From Gnetum montanum (taxonomy: Eukaryota > Streptophyta > Gnetopsida > Gnetales > Gnetaceae), in the NCBI GenBank assembly GCA_015680685.1, contig MNCI01011145.1:436169-500168 (forward strand): a stretch of 64,000 bases of DNA, in the 5' to 3' direction. A model generated the notes under the pieces. It was not told where the DNA came from and did no database searches. It was given only the letters and a program-made list of their open reading frames with translations. Both the position numbers and the translations under genes were made by a program. Within the stretch, counting starts at the first letter, position 1; the number at the start of each line of letters is the position of its first letter. Below are positions 44,846 through 57,825 of this stretch, piece after piece.

Positions 44846-46890
44846 AGTTATGAGAAAAACATTAGAAGCATAAATGCAACCACTATACTAGCCTATAATA
44901 AACTTGAAAAGTAAGTGTGTATAAAAATAAATATATAGAATAGCCACTAAATCAAAGACACACATTCATTGAAAAATGAAAGCTCAAACTATCCAAAACA
45001 TGCATGAAACCATTCAACTCACTTATTAGCTCATACCCTAAGAAAATAAACTAAACAAAAAACTTACAAAAGGACATCATACAAAAGTGATGAACAAGGA
45101 GACCTAGAAACTAAAATTAAAAACCAAAATAAAATTATATCTGCATGGTTTAAAATAAAATAATCAAAACCTTATTATCATCAATATTAAATAGGCCAAA
45201 AAATAGAAACGTAAATTGCTAAACATGATAAATAATAAATCTATAATGTATGATCTAAGGATTATATTATCCATTTTTTGAATCCTAGCCCATGAGCTTA
45301 GTCATGAGGGAGATGCTTTACATTGTAGAAAGAAATAATGAGTGCATTTTTACTTTTGATTTTATGATTTTTCCAATTTTTACTATTTTTTTTAAAAAAA
45401 TTCCTAATATTTCTATTATTCTATATTTTTCCATTTCTTTATATTTGTTTCTTCTTAATAAATTTTTTATTGATTAATATTTTACGTTTCTTTAATTTTC
45501 TACTTTTTTTTTATCTTTCATTTTGTGTTTTTATGAAAGAGTTTCTTTTTGTTAATTGCATTGCAAATCATAATGTAAAAATCAAGTGCATAGACTATAA
45601 TTTTATCTTATGATATCAAGATATAGAATGAATGATTATACATGGTAGTGAGATCAGGTCTTCCATCTTTCCATTTCTATTAATAAGGTATCTTTGTCAT
45701 GGAAATAATGTGATTGCTATCATATTAAAAATTAATAATTAATCCATGACCACTATGCTTTGAAGGAAAGATGAAGGACCAAAAGGACATGAACAAGGAT
45801 GTGACATCAAGAGAATTTTTTGATTCTCTAGATTTTCATCCTAGTTTCCACTAGTCCCACATTGATATGTCACCACTCAATCTTTCATCATATTGGAAAA
45901 TATTATTCAAAAATCATTGTTACCTTGTTAGATTACTAGAAAGGCATGCCCATGTCTAATGGTAGTTCTATGATATAGACAACAAAATAATAGTTAACTA
46001 ATTTATACAAATGTATTCTTGGGGTATCAATAGAAAGGCTTATGACCCATGTCTAAAGGTAGGCTATGATCCCTTAGGCTAGTTTCATTATATGACTAGA
46101 AAGGTTTGTGACCCATATTTGAAGATGCTTCCTTAATGAGATTAGCATTGGCTACTAGACTAGAAAGATAGTAATCTATGTCTAAAGGATCTTCTCAAAA
46201 CAAAGGCCAAGGATCATAAACCAAACACCATTAATTAACTAATTATTTTTAAAATTTATAATTTTTTATTTCTCATTTTCTTGTTGAGTGGTAATTTTTT
46301 CATGTGGTAGTTAGTTGATCTATGGTGGTTTGCCTAGGAAGACATAATGTGATGTCATAGGTAGTAATTAGAATTGTTTCAAAATCCTAAGGCTAGGTGT
46401 AATGGTCATTCTAACCATGCATTACATGTGGGATATACTATAATCATGATGAGGTATCTTATATTTTGATTCTCCAAACCCTGCTTACTCCATCTTACCT
46501 TCCTAACATGATGCAATTATGAGTTTTATGATTTCATATAACATAGTGCATGATTCTATCCAAGCTTATTATATGTTGTTTAGTACATGAACATAATCAA
46601 TATTTAACTTCTAAGGTATCCATGAATACCTCTAAAATTGGTTATGTAAAGGAAATATAGGAAGGAGCCTACTTTGAGGACAGCCAACTTGCATAACTCT
46701 TATTAATCATGGACATGGAACAATCTCACATCCTCAAGAACATTATGAATAACATTTCTAGATTCATATATTTTTTACATTTTTGGGGCTCATCTATCAA
46801 CATGTTAATTCCCAAGAGGTTCCACACCATCAAAAAGTTTTAAAAATAGTGATTTTAATCAAAAAATATTTTTTAAAACATTTTGTTTCT
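44846..46890 (+). other. Element D after protease: deletion of pol and post-integrase region
   Basis: The protease-RT linker fades near 45130. From about 45285 the text 'gcccatgagcttagtcatgagggagatgc' type sequence matches the end of integrase in A1 and A3, so RT to integrase is deleted. The remaining 1.6 kb is very AT-rich, with only scattered similarity to the A2 post-integrase region. Confidence 0.55.
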
Positions 46891-47110
46891 GTAGGTTGTG
46901 ATATTGCATCTATGATATCGTATCAAATGTGATATTGCAACTATGACATCGAATTTTTAACTAGTTTCTTCAAATAAAAAGGTGGTTTTTTGTTATTTCT
47001 AGAGCATAGATCCTTCTAAACATAATATCTTGTGAACCAAAATTATGATTTAGCTTATTTAAGAATATGTGAGTTTTATAATTAAGCTCTGCATCATAGG
47101 GGTGCTAAGA
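46891..47110 (+). repeat. Degenerate LTR start, probably of element D
   Basis: GATATC-like sites at 46900, 46914, 46931 and 46945 (spacings 14, 17, 14), then an AAATAAAAAGGTGG box where the family has TATAAATAAGAGGTGG. The similarity to the A1 LTR continues weakly for about 150 bp. Confidence 0.6.
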
Positions 47111-47806
47111 ATGTTATATTTAAAAAATTTTCTAGCACCCCATTTCAAACATTAGGGTAACTAATAAATTAATTAATTAAATTAACTTAAAATATTAATG
47201 ATTTTAGTTATCTTATAACATTAGGAATATTATTTCATGCTTACTTTGAGCTGTTAACACACTTTTTTTAGAATTTTGAAAAATTATTAAAACTAATGTT
47301 GATCTTTTGTAGATGATACTAAAAATAGTTCCACATGCAGGAGGTCTTTCATAAGATAGCGATAAAAGGTTCAGAGAATGATGAGAAGATGCAAAGAGAA
47401 GGACATGACCATGGATAGCTACCAAATACAAGAATAAGAGCTTGAACATCACATGTTTTCTACCTAGAAACCCATAGACCAATGTTAATAAATTTTGGTT
47501 TATTCTTCACTAATTCCACATGTTCATAAAGGAGCTAATGGAGCAACCATGGGAGCCATAAGGACATGAAAAAATGCCACTACTAGGCATGACATAAAGA
47601 TCCTTCATAAAAAAATTTAAAGATATTTTATAATTTTAAATATATTTTATAATTTTTAGATTAGATACTTGAACAAATTATATAATGTAGTACTTAATTT
47701 TTTTAATGTTAGTTAGTATAGTTGTGGTTATCCCATAATTTTTGTACTTGAACTTTGTTCATTTTGTATAACTTGAAAATACATTTTTGTTGACTTGTGA
47801 GGGTAT
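47111..47806. other. AT-rich spacer, nothing recognised
   Basis: No gene, RNA or repeat boundary visible. A 'gagggta' polypurine-like end at 47800-47806 precedes a second LTR-like start. Confidence 0.4.
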
Positions 47807-49233
47807 GATGAAGCATCATATGTCATATGTCAGAAAGCCTATAGCTAAGATAATACTTCATGAACAAAATGTTGGCATAGTCCTTAACCTAGGATTGATG
47901 AAAATTAAATTAGTTAGTTGTGATATTGGATGTGATACTGAAGCTGTAATAGTGATCATAAATACCTATAAATATAGTGGTGTAGTAGGTATTTACATGG
48001 CTTTCAACTAGGATTAGATGAAGCTTTATTTGGTGACACTCCTCAACTTCAAGGATTTCTACTTTATAGTTGTCATTACTTTCATCCTATTATTCCTTAT
48101 GCCATCTAGAAGATTTGATATATTATGGTTTTTCATAGAGATTGCCCAACTAATTTCAATTAGTAGTTGATGCTTTAGTTGAATTACTAGATGTTTCTCT
48201 CTATATGTTTCTTTTTATTAAAAGAAAGTCTTTTGTAGCAAGTAAAAACTCATTTTGATGCTTTTGAATGAGGGCAAGGTTTGATCCTTTTCCTACTTCA
48301 TATGAGAGATTTTTCAGGATTGGTTGTAAGGATGAAACACTAAAAGGGAATCCCTAAAACTGTTGGGCCTTTTCTTTTTCTTTTTTGGAGTTTCTCCTTT
48401 ACTTCTTTACTTTTCTACTCTAAATATAATTTTTTTCATATATTTATTTTTTGGGATTGACACCTCCCTCATAAATACCTATAAATATAGTTCAGTTACT
48501 ACATTTACAATACCAATTAGTCATAGCCTAGCTAGATTCTTTTAGTTTTTTTTTTTTTGATTTTTTGTAATAGCTAGCAAGTATCTACAACATAAATTAA
48601 GTTAATTATTTGAAATATTACTCAAGTAGCTTGTATCTTAACATAATCCATGAATGAAAATAAGTTCAAGACTAATTCATATTCATTGCAATATTCTAAC
48701 TTAGCATAGAATTTACCTTTTCACATCATTTGCACTTCAATGTAATTTAGATTATTATATATATATTTTATGCACATTAATAAACTAGTAGAATGAGTAT
48801 GAATGGTTTTGAGGATAAACACATATTTTATTGGTAATCTCAGTAGCACTATTTCTTGGATTTTCCTATGGCATAGTGTTTGGTAATCTCATCAATGAAT
48901 ACATGAACTTAGAACATGTTTAGCAAATTGGAAATTGAACACTTATCATCCTAACCTAGCTTAGGATTTATTTTATTATTAAGTAGATAAATTAGTTAAT
49001 TTCTATATTTTAAATATTTATCAAATGTTAAGTAATAGCATGATCATACACCTCACCTTAGATTAAATCACACATAATAAAATCATGGCTAGTCTAAGTG
49101 AAAAGACAACGACCTGCAATCTCACATTTAACTATCCAAATACTCCAATAGTCCCATTCATGGATTATGATACTATCTCTTATAATGCTTGTATATTGTA
49201 TGGTTGAGTGTAGCATATACTTTTCACTCATCA
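47807..49233 (+). repeat. Very decayed family-A LTR sequence
   Basis: It starts TGATGAAGC after a polypurine-like GAGGGTA, has GATATT/GATACT sites at 47922 and 47934 and CCTATAAATATAG near 47970. It ends in GTATGGTTGAGTGTAG followed by CACTCATCA at 49233. At 1.4 kb it is longer than other family LTRs, so it holds insertions or two merged copies; a second 'cctataaatatagt' occurs near 48477. Confidence 0.55.
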
Positions 49234-52204
49234 AATGTGTTATCTAATGAAATATAATTACTTATTATTAATCTATCAAATTAGTACTCACACATGCTGA
49301 TTACATAACTTTAATGAATAAGGTACTAGAATTATTGATTTCAATACATTGAATGATGTGAATGATAGGAAGACTTATTTGGTATATGTAATCTATTTGA
49401 TTAGGTTTTATTTCATCATTGTAATAATGGTTGAAAAAGAACATGCTATTATTAGATTAAGTAATGATATGATAAGAATCTCCTTCATTATGCTATTGTC
49501 TTATTTTATATTTAGAACAATGTGCTATTATTGATGACTTACTTAAGAGTCTTACATGCAACAATTATGTATCTTCAAAAAAGTTGATCTTCTATTAGTA
49601 TAAGTACATAAGCATAGCATAACAACTTCTTCTATTTGGTGGATTGTAAATAGTGATATACATTTTGTTCATGTGAACGAAGTATATTGATAACTCTAGA
49701 TAACTAGTTAACATTTATAGAGTCAGTATAAGAAAAGATTGGAAAAATATATGTTGGAATAATTAATCATACATGCATGTACAAGATGGAAAATAAGCTT
49801 TAGAATTAAAAATTTCAAGAATATGTATATTTTATACAAGTAACTCTACCATGAATATTCATTACCAAAATTCTATTATGAAACTTAAATTATATGATAT
49901 TAGTAGTTATTTCTAGTTTTCTAGGTATTTATGATAAGACCTATATATTTTTGTTACTTTTACTTCATTGTTTGTTTATGTTAGAGTGTGCATGGAATCT
50001 TCAGATATTTGAAATTTAGCAGATATAATTGAAAATTATGTATATTGATATGGATTGATACATTTTTAATTCTTATCACTATAGATTACTAGAGCACTTA
50101 GACAATTGAAATGTCTCGAAAAAACTTTGAGCATATCATAGCATGTCATGGAAATCAATAAAGATCCATATGTTTGACATCTTCTAGAAATTTAAATTTA
50201 TTGCAACATGTTACTTGGGCAATATGCAATGATATAAAATAAATTCTTATCGACTTTTGTCATGTAATTGATGGAAATTAATTAACAAATAATTTATTTT
50301 TTAAATACATGAAATTGAAAAAATTGATGTCATTTTGTTTTGAATTTAAAATCTCACGAATGATCTTGATACCATAAAGAAAAATCTTGAATCAAATTTG
50401 TAAAATAGATTGAGAAAAATGCAAGATCTTGTCTACAAGATGCATAAGAAACATGTGATAATTAAAGATGCATATAAATGTGTTGGAGTTGGTAATCTCA
50501 GTTGCTAGAAAGGGAAAAACTAAAAGATCCAAACATTGGACTAGTATTAACTCTAAATCCCAAGGGCCTCTGGAAAACAGGACTTAGGGTATCCTGGATA
50601 GACTTGCTAATCACCTAGGGACTTACAAAATGTAAACAGAAATGGCTATGAAAAGGTAGATGTAATCATAGATGAAATAAGAAATGAAAACAAAAACAAA
50701 AACAAAAAATAAAATGAAAACGTAAACAGAAATGGAAATGAAGTGGCTATTATAGATCTAGAAATGAAACAAGTGTAGAAATGGAAATGTAACTAAAACT
50801 TGCACATCATGAATAATAAATTTATAGAAAATTAAATAATAAGATTCAAAAAGTATAAAATTATGCCAAGGACACAATAAGTTTTTCATCAAAGCTTTAA
50901 GTCCATTGGAAAAGGCTACCTCCATGATTTGATTTCTTCCTAGCTCTAGTTTTCAGCAACTTTCTATCAATTTCCACCAGATCTACAACATGGAAATGTG
51001 AGTGAGATTACACTTTTGGGCATATTTGCAGCCACGTGGGGGTCTCTATGCCTACTATAGTGCTATTTTCTACTATCAAAAAGTATAGTGGGATTGAAAA
51101 AATGATTATGACCAATGAAAAATAGTGTTACTACCAATGGTTATGGAAATGCCAAAGTGCTCAGAGCACCAAAATTTGGAAGAGGTGTGAATGTCAAAAA
51201 TGCCAAAAGTTGGGAACCAAATGTCAAAAATGTTGGAACCCAAAAATGGTGTTAACATTGGGTTTTTATAGGCTTAGTATTGCCATTTTTTGGATTTCCA
51301 TTGATCATCATTAATTGTTGACAAATTGGCATTAATTATGGGTTGCAACGATTGTCTACTACCAACGTAGTTAGACATCTACTGTGAGTGTAGTTTCTGT
51401 TCATGATAAGTTTGGAATGGACTACACCCAAAAAACCCATCCATTTAACATAAATAGTAAATGGAATTTTGTGACTATGTTGGCAATGCTTTCACTACAC
51501 TGGTAGTGGTCAATGGTCATCTACTATCAGTGTAGTTGCATTTTATAGTAATTTTGGAATGGCTATTGCCACAAAATCCATCCTATAAATAGTAAACAAA
51601 ATTTTGTGAGTACGCTGGCACCATTCTTACTATGTAGGTACTAGTGGACTATATTGAGGTTGCTAGAAAGTGGCAAAAGTGTTGGAAAATGTGCAAAAAG
51701 TTGGAATTTGAAAAAATGTTAGAATATGTTGGAAAGTGTCATGCCTATTGAAGAATGTTATCTACAATAACTATTGCTAAATTGTGATGACTACGCTAGC
51801 TGTTGTTGGGAAAATGGAATTCTAACAATCCCAACATCGCACTTCTACTAGGTCTTGATAGTGACTACACTGGCTTCTATGCCTACTAAAAATGGCTCCA
51901 GCATAGTTGGTGCTATACCCCTACAAAGCCCATGAAAATTTCATTTTTACTGATTACAAAGGAATTTTTGTCCTTCCCAAGCATAAATATGGACATGGAA
52001 TACCTATTTCTACTAGGAAAACAAGGAAAAAACAACTTTTGAAGCATTTTTTAGCTCCAAAAAGCTAAAGTATGTAAGATTGTAGATCCTAGTCTACATA
52101 TCCCACATTTACAATGAATCCTTACCCGAAGTTGGAAAATCAAGGTTGAAACATGAAATTTGATGATGTTTCAAAATTCAACCTTATATAAGAGAACATC
52201 ACTA
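49234..52204. other. AT-rich stretch with few features
   Basis: No gene found. Notable only are an AAAAC-rich simple tract (50680-50735) and a 142-bp tandem duplication (51376-51655, listed separately). The text at 50900-52180 contains repeated 'ctactatxagtgtagt' phrases and may be a transposon LTR or leader that I cannot name. Confidence 0.45.
51376..51655. repeat. Tandem duplication, 142-bp unit
   Basis: Units start at 51376 and 51518 with CATCTACT...GTGTAGTT and share TTTGGAATGG, a 'ccatcc...ataaatagtaaa' block and GAATTTTGTGA-like sequence. Diverged by roughly one base in five by eye. Confidence 0.7.
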
Positions 52205-53212
52205 AAGCTTGATTCTAAGGAGGAAGTACCATTAGATGAAGTAGTACAAAGTAAAACTTTGTTGATTTGAAAATCTATCACAAAAATATAGGCTAAGATA
52301 GAAAAATGTATGAATCTTTAGATGATAAGTTTCAAATTGCTCTAAATATTATAAAGGAGAAAATGGAGCAAGGGAACCAAGATAGGGATAGAAGAAGGAA
52401 AAAGGATACATGTAGGGACTATTGTTAGTAGAAAGGTAAGGCTGCAATAATGGATGAGGTTGTAGATTCTAAAATAGATGAAGAAGAATGTAACACATGC
52501 TAATATGAACATTCCAAGGGATGCTATCCTATAATTTCATACTTATAAAAATATCAAGTGTATAATTTAAATCCAAAATGTGCAAAATGACAACCATTCA
52601 AGAGATTACATTAACAACAAGGTAATTATTGGTAGCAATTCTACCAATCACACTATTATCCAAGGAGAGTTCCACCTCAACCTCAGGATCATTATCAACA
52701 ATGGAAAAACCCATGGTCATAGGGGATGCCATCACCAAGGCAATAGTGTCCTTACTATCAACCAAATATATATGGTTATTATGTCCAACAATCTATATCT
52801 CTTCATGGCTTCGCAAGTCATACTTCTTTCTCCCATTTCTATTATCTCCTAGAATATCATAGAACACCTACTCCACAAGCTAAATCTCCTTTCACTTATC
52901 CTCCTCATTATTCACCATCTCACTCTCCATCTCCCAATACCACTCCTTTGCTACCTATACCATCTATGCAAGTGAAAATTCCATGATAGCCTTAGCAACA
53001 CAATGTAATGAGGGTCATAAACTTAAAGCTAGATAACAATTCAAGTGATTTTAAGCATAAGTCTTTAAAAGGACTTTTTTTAGACCTAATAGTTCATTGA
53101 AACCCTCACATACATTTGTGACTATTAATCCTTCTCCTATTACTTCTAAAGTTACCAATGAGTAGCCTTCAAAACAAAGATATGAAGCTATCCATACTAT
53201 CATGTTGACTCA
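52205..53212 (+). pseudogene. gag of element E, 3' part
   Basis: PLDEVVQSKTLLI then KMYESLDDKFQIALNIIKE match the helical gag segment of A1/A2. KGKAAIMDEVVDSKIDEEE and CNTC-stop-YEHSKGCYP match the Cys cluster. A Pro/Gln/Tyr/Ser-rich tract with GYYVQQSISLHG follows to about 52990, then the lead-in to protease with a final MLTH-like segment where A3 inserted. Frameshifts and stops throughout. Confidence 0.8.
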
Positions 53213-54014
53213 TGATGAGTGGCGAGGTACCCCTACGCTCAACCATATGAATATGAGTGTTTCATGCACGATCCAGTTGAATTCCAAGGACTAAGTGCCT
53301 ATGTTCCTTGTGGAACGATAACGGGTTGATTAATCGTTGTCTTTCCAAACTTACTTGTATGTCACAGTTGTATGGTTAAGTAAGCTTGAGGTAAATGATT
53401 TTTATGGTTTTTATGTGTTTTATATCCTGCACTAATAAGGAGGGGAGAGAGAAGTAACTAAGTAACTAATCTAATTTAACTATTCATTAACTAATTTCTA
53501 AGTGCTCCTAACACCAATATCCGTTCCTACTTTCCATACACATTCTAAACTAGTGCAAGACTGCTGGGATTACCAAACGCTAATCATTACTAGGTTACCA
53601 AGTGCTACACACATGCTCGAAGCAGTCATACTGAGTGTAATTAACTAAGAGAGTTGTAGGGTGAGAGAAATCATTAATTAACTATGAAATCATTAAATAA
53701 TAATTAACACTAAGTAATCTATTCTATATGCTGCAAGGTTTATCATAAAGTTCATCTTTATTACCGTACATAAATTGTGCTTAGGTACACAATTCTTGAA
53801 TAAAGATCCATTCACTTTATGACTCCTACTATAGGCATGCAAAAATAATTCTAACTCTGGAGGGAGAAAATAGCAAGAGTTTGGATAAGGGACTAATTCT
53901 TAACTATTGAAACAAAAGGCGATGCCTCTTATTTATAGATAGTGAGACAGGTCATGATATCGAGTATCTGATATCGTGGATGCAATATCGCGTACACGAT
54001 ATCATGGTTCATCA
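53213..54014 (-). repeat. 3' LTR of A3 (802 bp)
   Basis: Plus-strand text TGATGAGTGGCGAGG...GGTTCATCA. The U3 tip (right end) carries GATATC-like sites at 53956, 53970, 53984 and 53998, exactly 14 bp apart. It is followed by the complement of the polypurine tract. Confidence 0.95.
53956..54003 (-). promoter_or_regulatory. Four-unit 14-bp GATATC array in the A3 U3 tip
   Basis: Units start at 53956, 53970, 53984 and 53998. Each has (G/A)ATATC followed by eight variable bases. Position next to the TATA box suggests promoter function, by inference only. Confidence 0.55.
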
Positions 54015-54023
54015 TACCCCCAT
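54015..54023 (-). other. Polypurine tract of A3
   Basis: TACCCCCAT on the plus strand, i.e. ATGGGGGTA on the element strand, directly before the 3' LTR. Confidence 0.8.
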
Positions 54024-55955
54024 GACTGAATGAAAACTCGTCCTCAAGTTCCTTATAAAATATTTGGAATGTATGGGATTATTGACTAAATTACTATTGA
54101 CAATGGAACAGGGTGACTTACTCAACGTGCCCAATGAATAGATCAACAATACAATACATGACAACATTAGTGTTCATGACCACAAAAGTGAACACTGTAC
54201 ATAAATGATATCTAGTCTTATTGGTAGCTAAAAGAGAAGAAGGAGAGAGAAAAGAATGAGACATGTTGCTGCCGATGCCAATATTGTGCCTATCATTGTT
54301 CATCCATAGCCATACCACCAATCTTTCTCCTTTCCTGAATGTTCCAGTTTTGATCCATCTTGATTGTATCCTCCAAGCCTAGTCCATTGTTGTATGATCA
54401 CCATTTTCACACACAACATATTCACAATTGAGTGAGGGCAGATAAATCATAATGTAGTTGATACCTTACATCAACGTGAAGTGCATTGGCTAGGTTGTGG
54501 TTATGGAAGATACTGGTTCTTAGAATTTTAACACTAGCAACTACCTAGGGTGTAGGGGTTAGGAAAATTTGAAAAATTTTGTGCCTAGGCCCCCATGATG
54601 AAGAGAGAACCTTTGGTAGAGATAGGATGGGAAAAAGAGAAGGAATAAAAAAGATGGAGAAAAAGGAACAATAACAATGTCAATAAAATAGATGTCATGG
54701 ATGGGGATGAAATAAAAAATGGTGATTGCAAGAAATGTATAAGGGAAAGAAGTTAACCAGTGCATCCAAAAAGGAATGCCAGTGGGTCCTCTTCAAAGTA
54801 GGCTTATGCCTTTGATGCCCTGACACACTCGAAAACCAAAGAGTCCATAGGCTCTAGGAATGTCATTGGGAAGCAAGAGTTAAAAACTTACCCACAAGAA
54901 ATTACCAAGGAAGAACAATGCATCAACCAAGATACAGAGTAATGATAAAACCAGTAATGAGGTGAGAAATGGAAAAGAAAGGTGAAGAGGAGAGGATGGA
55001 ATGGAAACCCAAAAACAAGGTTGTGTAAAGTTCCTTGTGTGTTTCATGGTTAATGTGATTGAGTAGAACTTGTTCTAAATCTAGACTCAAACCAATCCAC
55101 ATTTAGTGATCTCGCATCAACACATTTGACCAACCCATCCACTTAGAGCAACAAGAATGCCTCTATAAAAATTCACCACCATTCCAAGGAGAGCAAGATG
55201 GAGAACTAGGAAGTGAGAAGGGGGCTTAGTTAGAGGGAACCTTCAGGCATGGGTAACATGTCTTTCTAGTGCCATAACTAGTGTATGTAGCCCAAAATCA
55301 TTATTGTGTCTAAGGGGTGTGCTTTGAATTCTCACTATTTTTTTGTGTGCTTTTTGCATGAGAACCACACCATGCAAAGACTTATTATGTATATTCTCTC
55401 TTTTTCTTTTTAACTCAGCTTCCTATGATTTGATGAATGGTCAGAATGGCAAAAAACCCAAAGAAAAAGCATCCAAGCACTCAAGAGAATAGCTAGTACA
55501 AATTCATAGAATCCCTTTGAAGCCACACCCTTTTCATCCTTTGAGTCTTTTCTTAGTCTAAGAAATACCCAATCACCAATTCATTAACAGTTTATTAAAG
55601 AAAGGGACTATATAGCTCTAAGCCAAGGGAAACCATAGGATTTTATGGATGTATAAATGATGTTGACTCATTGGCTATTAATCAAAATAACCATAGCTTA
55701 ATATTGACATCATACTTCAAAGGTAAAATTGAAACATTAGGAATTGATATGATATTATTCATACCACCATCATGAACACTTATTGGGTGATGAACAAAAT
55801 AAAGTAATCACGCAAAGAAATGGTAAAAATATGAATGATGGTGTAAAACAAAAACAAGAAAGATTAAAGAAATGTGCAAAACAAAAAACAAAATACAAAA
55901 AAATATGTAAAACAAAAAATGTATAAAACAAAAACTTAGAAAGAACTGAGGGCCT
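54024..55955 (-). other. Post-integrase region of A3
   Basis: 1.9 kb shared with A2. It contains, on the minus strand, a hydrophobic 68-codon frame (54559-54765, with PSFLFLLFFPSYLYQRF) matching 36264-36446 of A2, and a diverged copy of the small frame of A1 (about 55565-55720, ANESTSF then MVSLGLELYSPF). No known protein family is recognised. Confidence 0.6.
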
Positions 55956-57168
55956 TCAATGGTTAGCTAAGTGGCCATCTCCCCTATGACTAACTTGGAA
56001 GGAGGAGATCCAAAATAATGAGCAAGGTTGCCCACTTATAGAGGTAGCATATGTCTTGGCTGACCTAAACTCATGAAAAGGTTTTGTTTGTTGCACATTG
56101 ACTAACAGTCTCTTTTTTGGGCTCTCAGGTTTATATATGGTCATGGCCCTTGAAGAAAAGTTGCACAAATAATGTAAGGTCCTTTCCCATAGTGTTTGAA
56201 ATTTGGTCCATTGTGACACATGTATGGGGTTTTAGTAGAAGACCTTATCTCCTAGTTGGTCCGTAACTCTTCTAATTTTTAGATCATGATGTTGTTTATT
56301 AAATGCCTTGTGCAACTCGTTAGATGACAAGGCAACTATTCGCTTCTCATCTAGCAAGTTAAGAGTCATTAACCTTTTTTTTGGTGCTAGATCAAGGTCA
56401 ATGTTGAGGTCACATGTCGTGGTTAGTGTATGGAGCTCAATTTGGATAGGGAGAATTGGAAGTTTTCCATACACTAACTCGTAGGGAGAGTAGCCTATAG
56501 GTAGTTTCCACATGGAGCGGTATGCCCAAAGAGCATCATTTAGTTTAGTGCTCCAATCTCGCCTATATTTTCTAATAGTTCTAGTTAGTATCTTCGTAGT
56601 CTCCCTATTGGTGACCTTGGCTTGACCATTTTCTTAGGGGTGGTATGGTGTAGTCAACTTGTGCTCACCCCTAAGAGTTGCATCAGTTTTCAAAAATTTG
56701 CACTTGTAAAGTGTGTACCATTATCTAAGATAAGTGCATGCGGCACACCAAACCTGTTGACGACTTGGTGTTGAATAAATCATTAGCTATAGATGATGTG
56801 CAATCTTTAACAATATCTTCTTCAACCCATTTTTTTAAGTAGTCTATAGAAACTATGATGTAAGCTTTTCCATTGGACATTGGTGTAATGGGCCCCATGA
56901 AATCAATCCCCCAAATGTCGAATGGTTCTAGTGGTTGAATCCATTGTTGCAGACCCTCCATTCTAGTAGTCATTCCCTCATCATGTTGACAATGCTCACA
57001 AGATTGGATAAATTGATGGGTGTCAAAGAACAAGGTAGGCCAATAATACCCTACAAGTAGGATCTTAAGAGTCGTTTGTCTCCTAGCATAGTGACCCCCA
57101 TAAGGGTCCTCATGAGCATCTTGGAGAACTCTCAGTTGATCTCTATCAGGAACACACCATCGAACCAA
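55956..57168 (-). pseudogene. Integrase of A3
   Basis: The zinc region is intact: HEDPYGGHYARR with two His and CEHCQHD with two Cys (57168 side). WGIDFMGPI gives the first catalytic Asp. LDNG stands for the usual SDNG near 56715-56740, and a frameshift lies close to the third catalytic site. The later open pieces 56232-56513 ([20 protein letters not shown]) and 55956-56219 (LWERTLHYL to GDGHLANH) complete the C-terminus. It inserts element cDNA into the genome. Frameshifts at about 56760 and 56600 inactivate it. Confidence 0.92.
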
Positions 57169-57414
57169 GCCATTGGAACATACTTTGTAAAGTTATCCAT
57201 TTATTTCCATGAAGTACTTTGCTTTGTGAAGAAACTATTGTTTCTTCTTAAGGTCCATCTCTTGTGGTGTTTTTTGGGTAAGGAGATAGGTCAGAATGCT
57301 ATTATACTAGTTTGTCTTCATGGGTGATTGGTCATTCACTACACTAGCAAAGAGCAACTCATCAAGGAAGTGATCGAAAATAGGATACATATCCTCTTTG
57401 CTATCCCAGCGCAA

Positions 57415-57768
57415 CTAAGATAAATGATCGAAAACTACATTCTCGATGCCTTTATGATTGATCATCGTTAGATCAAACTCTTGTAGGACTACCAGCCATT
57501 GTATAATACGAGGGCTTACCATTGGCTTATTCATTAGGAACCGGATTGCACTATGATCTATAAGCATGAATACTTTGTATCCTAATACATAGTGCCTAAA
57601 TTTTTCTACTGCAAACACTATAGCCATTAATTCTTTTTTTTTTGTATTAGTGTAGTTAAGTTGTGCACTAGCTATACTTCTACTTGTACAGTGGATGTAA
57701 TAAGGGTATTTTTGGTCATCTAACTGTGTAAGTACGGCTCCTAAGGCATATTTGGATGCATCAATCAT
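57415..57768 (-). pseudogene. RNase H of A3
   Basis: An open frame of 117 codons: IDASKYALGAVLTQLDD (catalytic Asp region), YPYYIHCTSRSIASAQLNYT, KKELMAIVFAVEKFRHYVLG and MLIDHSAIRFLMNK, ending NHKGIENVVFDHLS. The DHSAIRFL and ENVVFDHLS motifs are typical of Ty3 RNase H. This is the best preserved RNase H in the window; joined stops lie just outside it. Confidence 0.92.
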
Positions 57769-57825
57769 GACATGAAATAGTTTGGAGCAATTAGGACCTT
57801 GTAGAATGGGCGTTCCTACTAGCTT

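Larger units (their letters stand above)
38650..46890 (+). mobile_element. Old Ty3/gypsy copy D (gag-protease remnant), split by B2
   Basis: Gag pieces at 38650-38961 and 43561-44400 become collinear when B2 and one AAGAA are removed. Protease (44452-44845) and post-integrase sequence (from about 45290) follow. Reverse transcriptase, RNase H and integrase are absent, as in A1. D is more diverged from A2 and A3 than A1 is. Its 5' LTR is missing. Confidence 0.8.
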
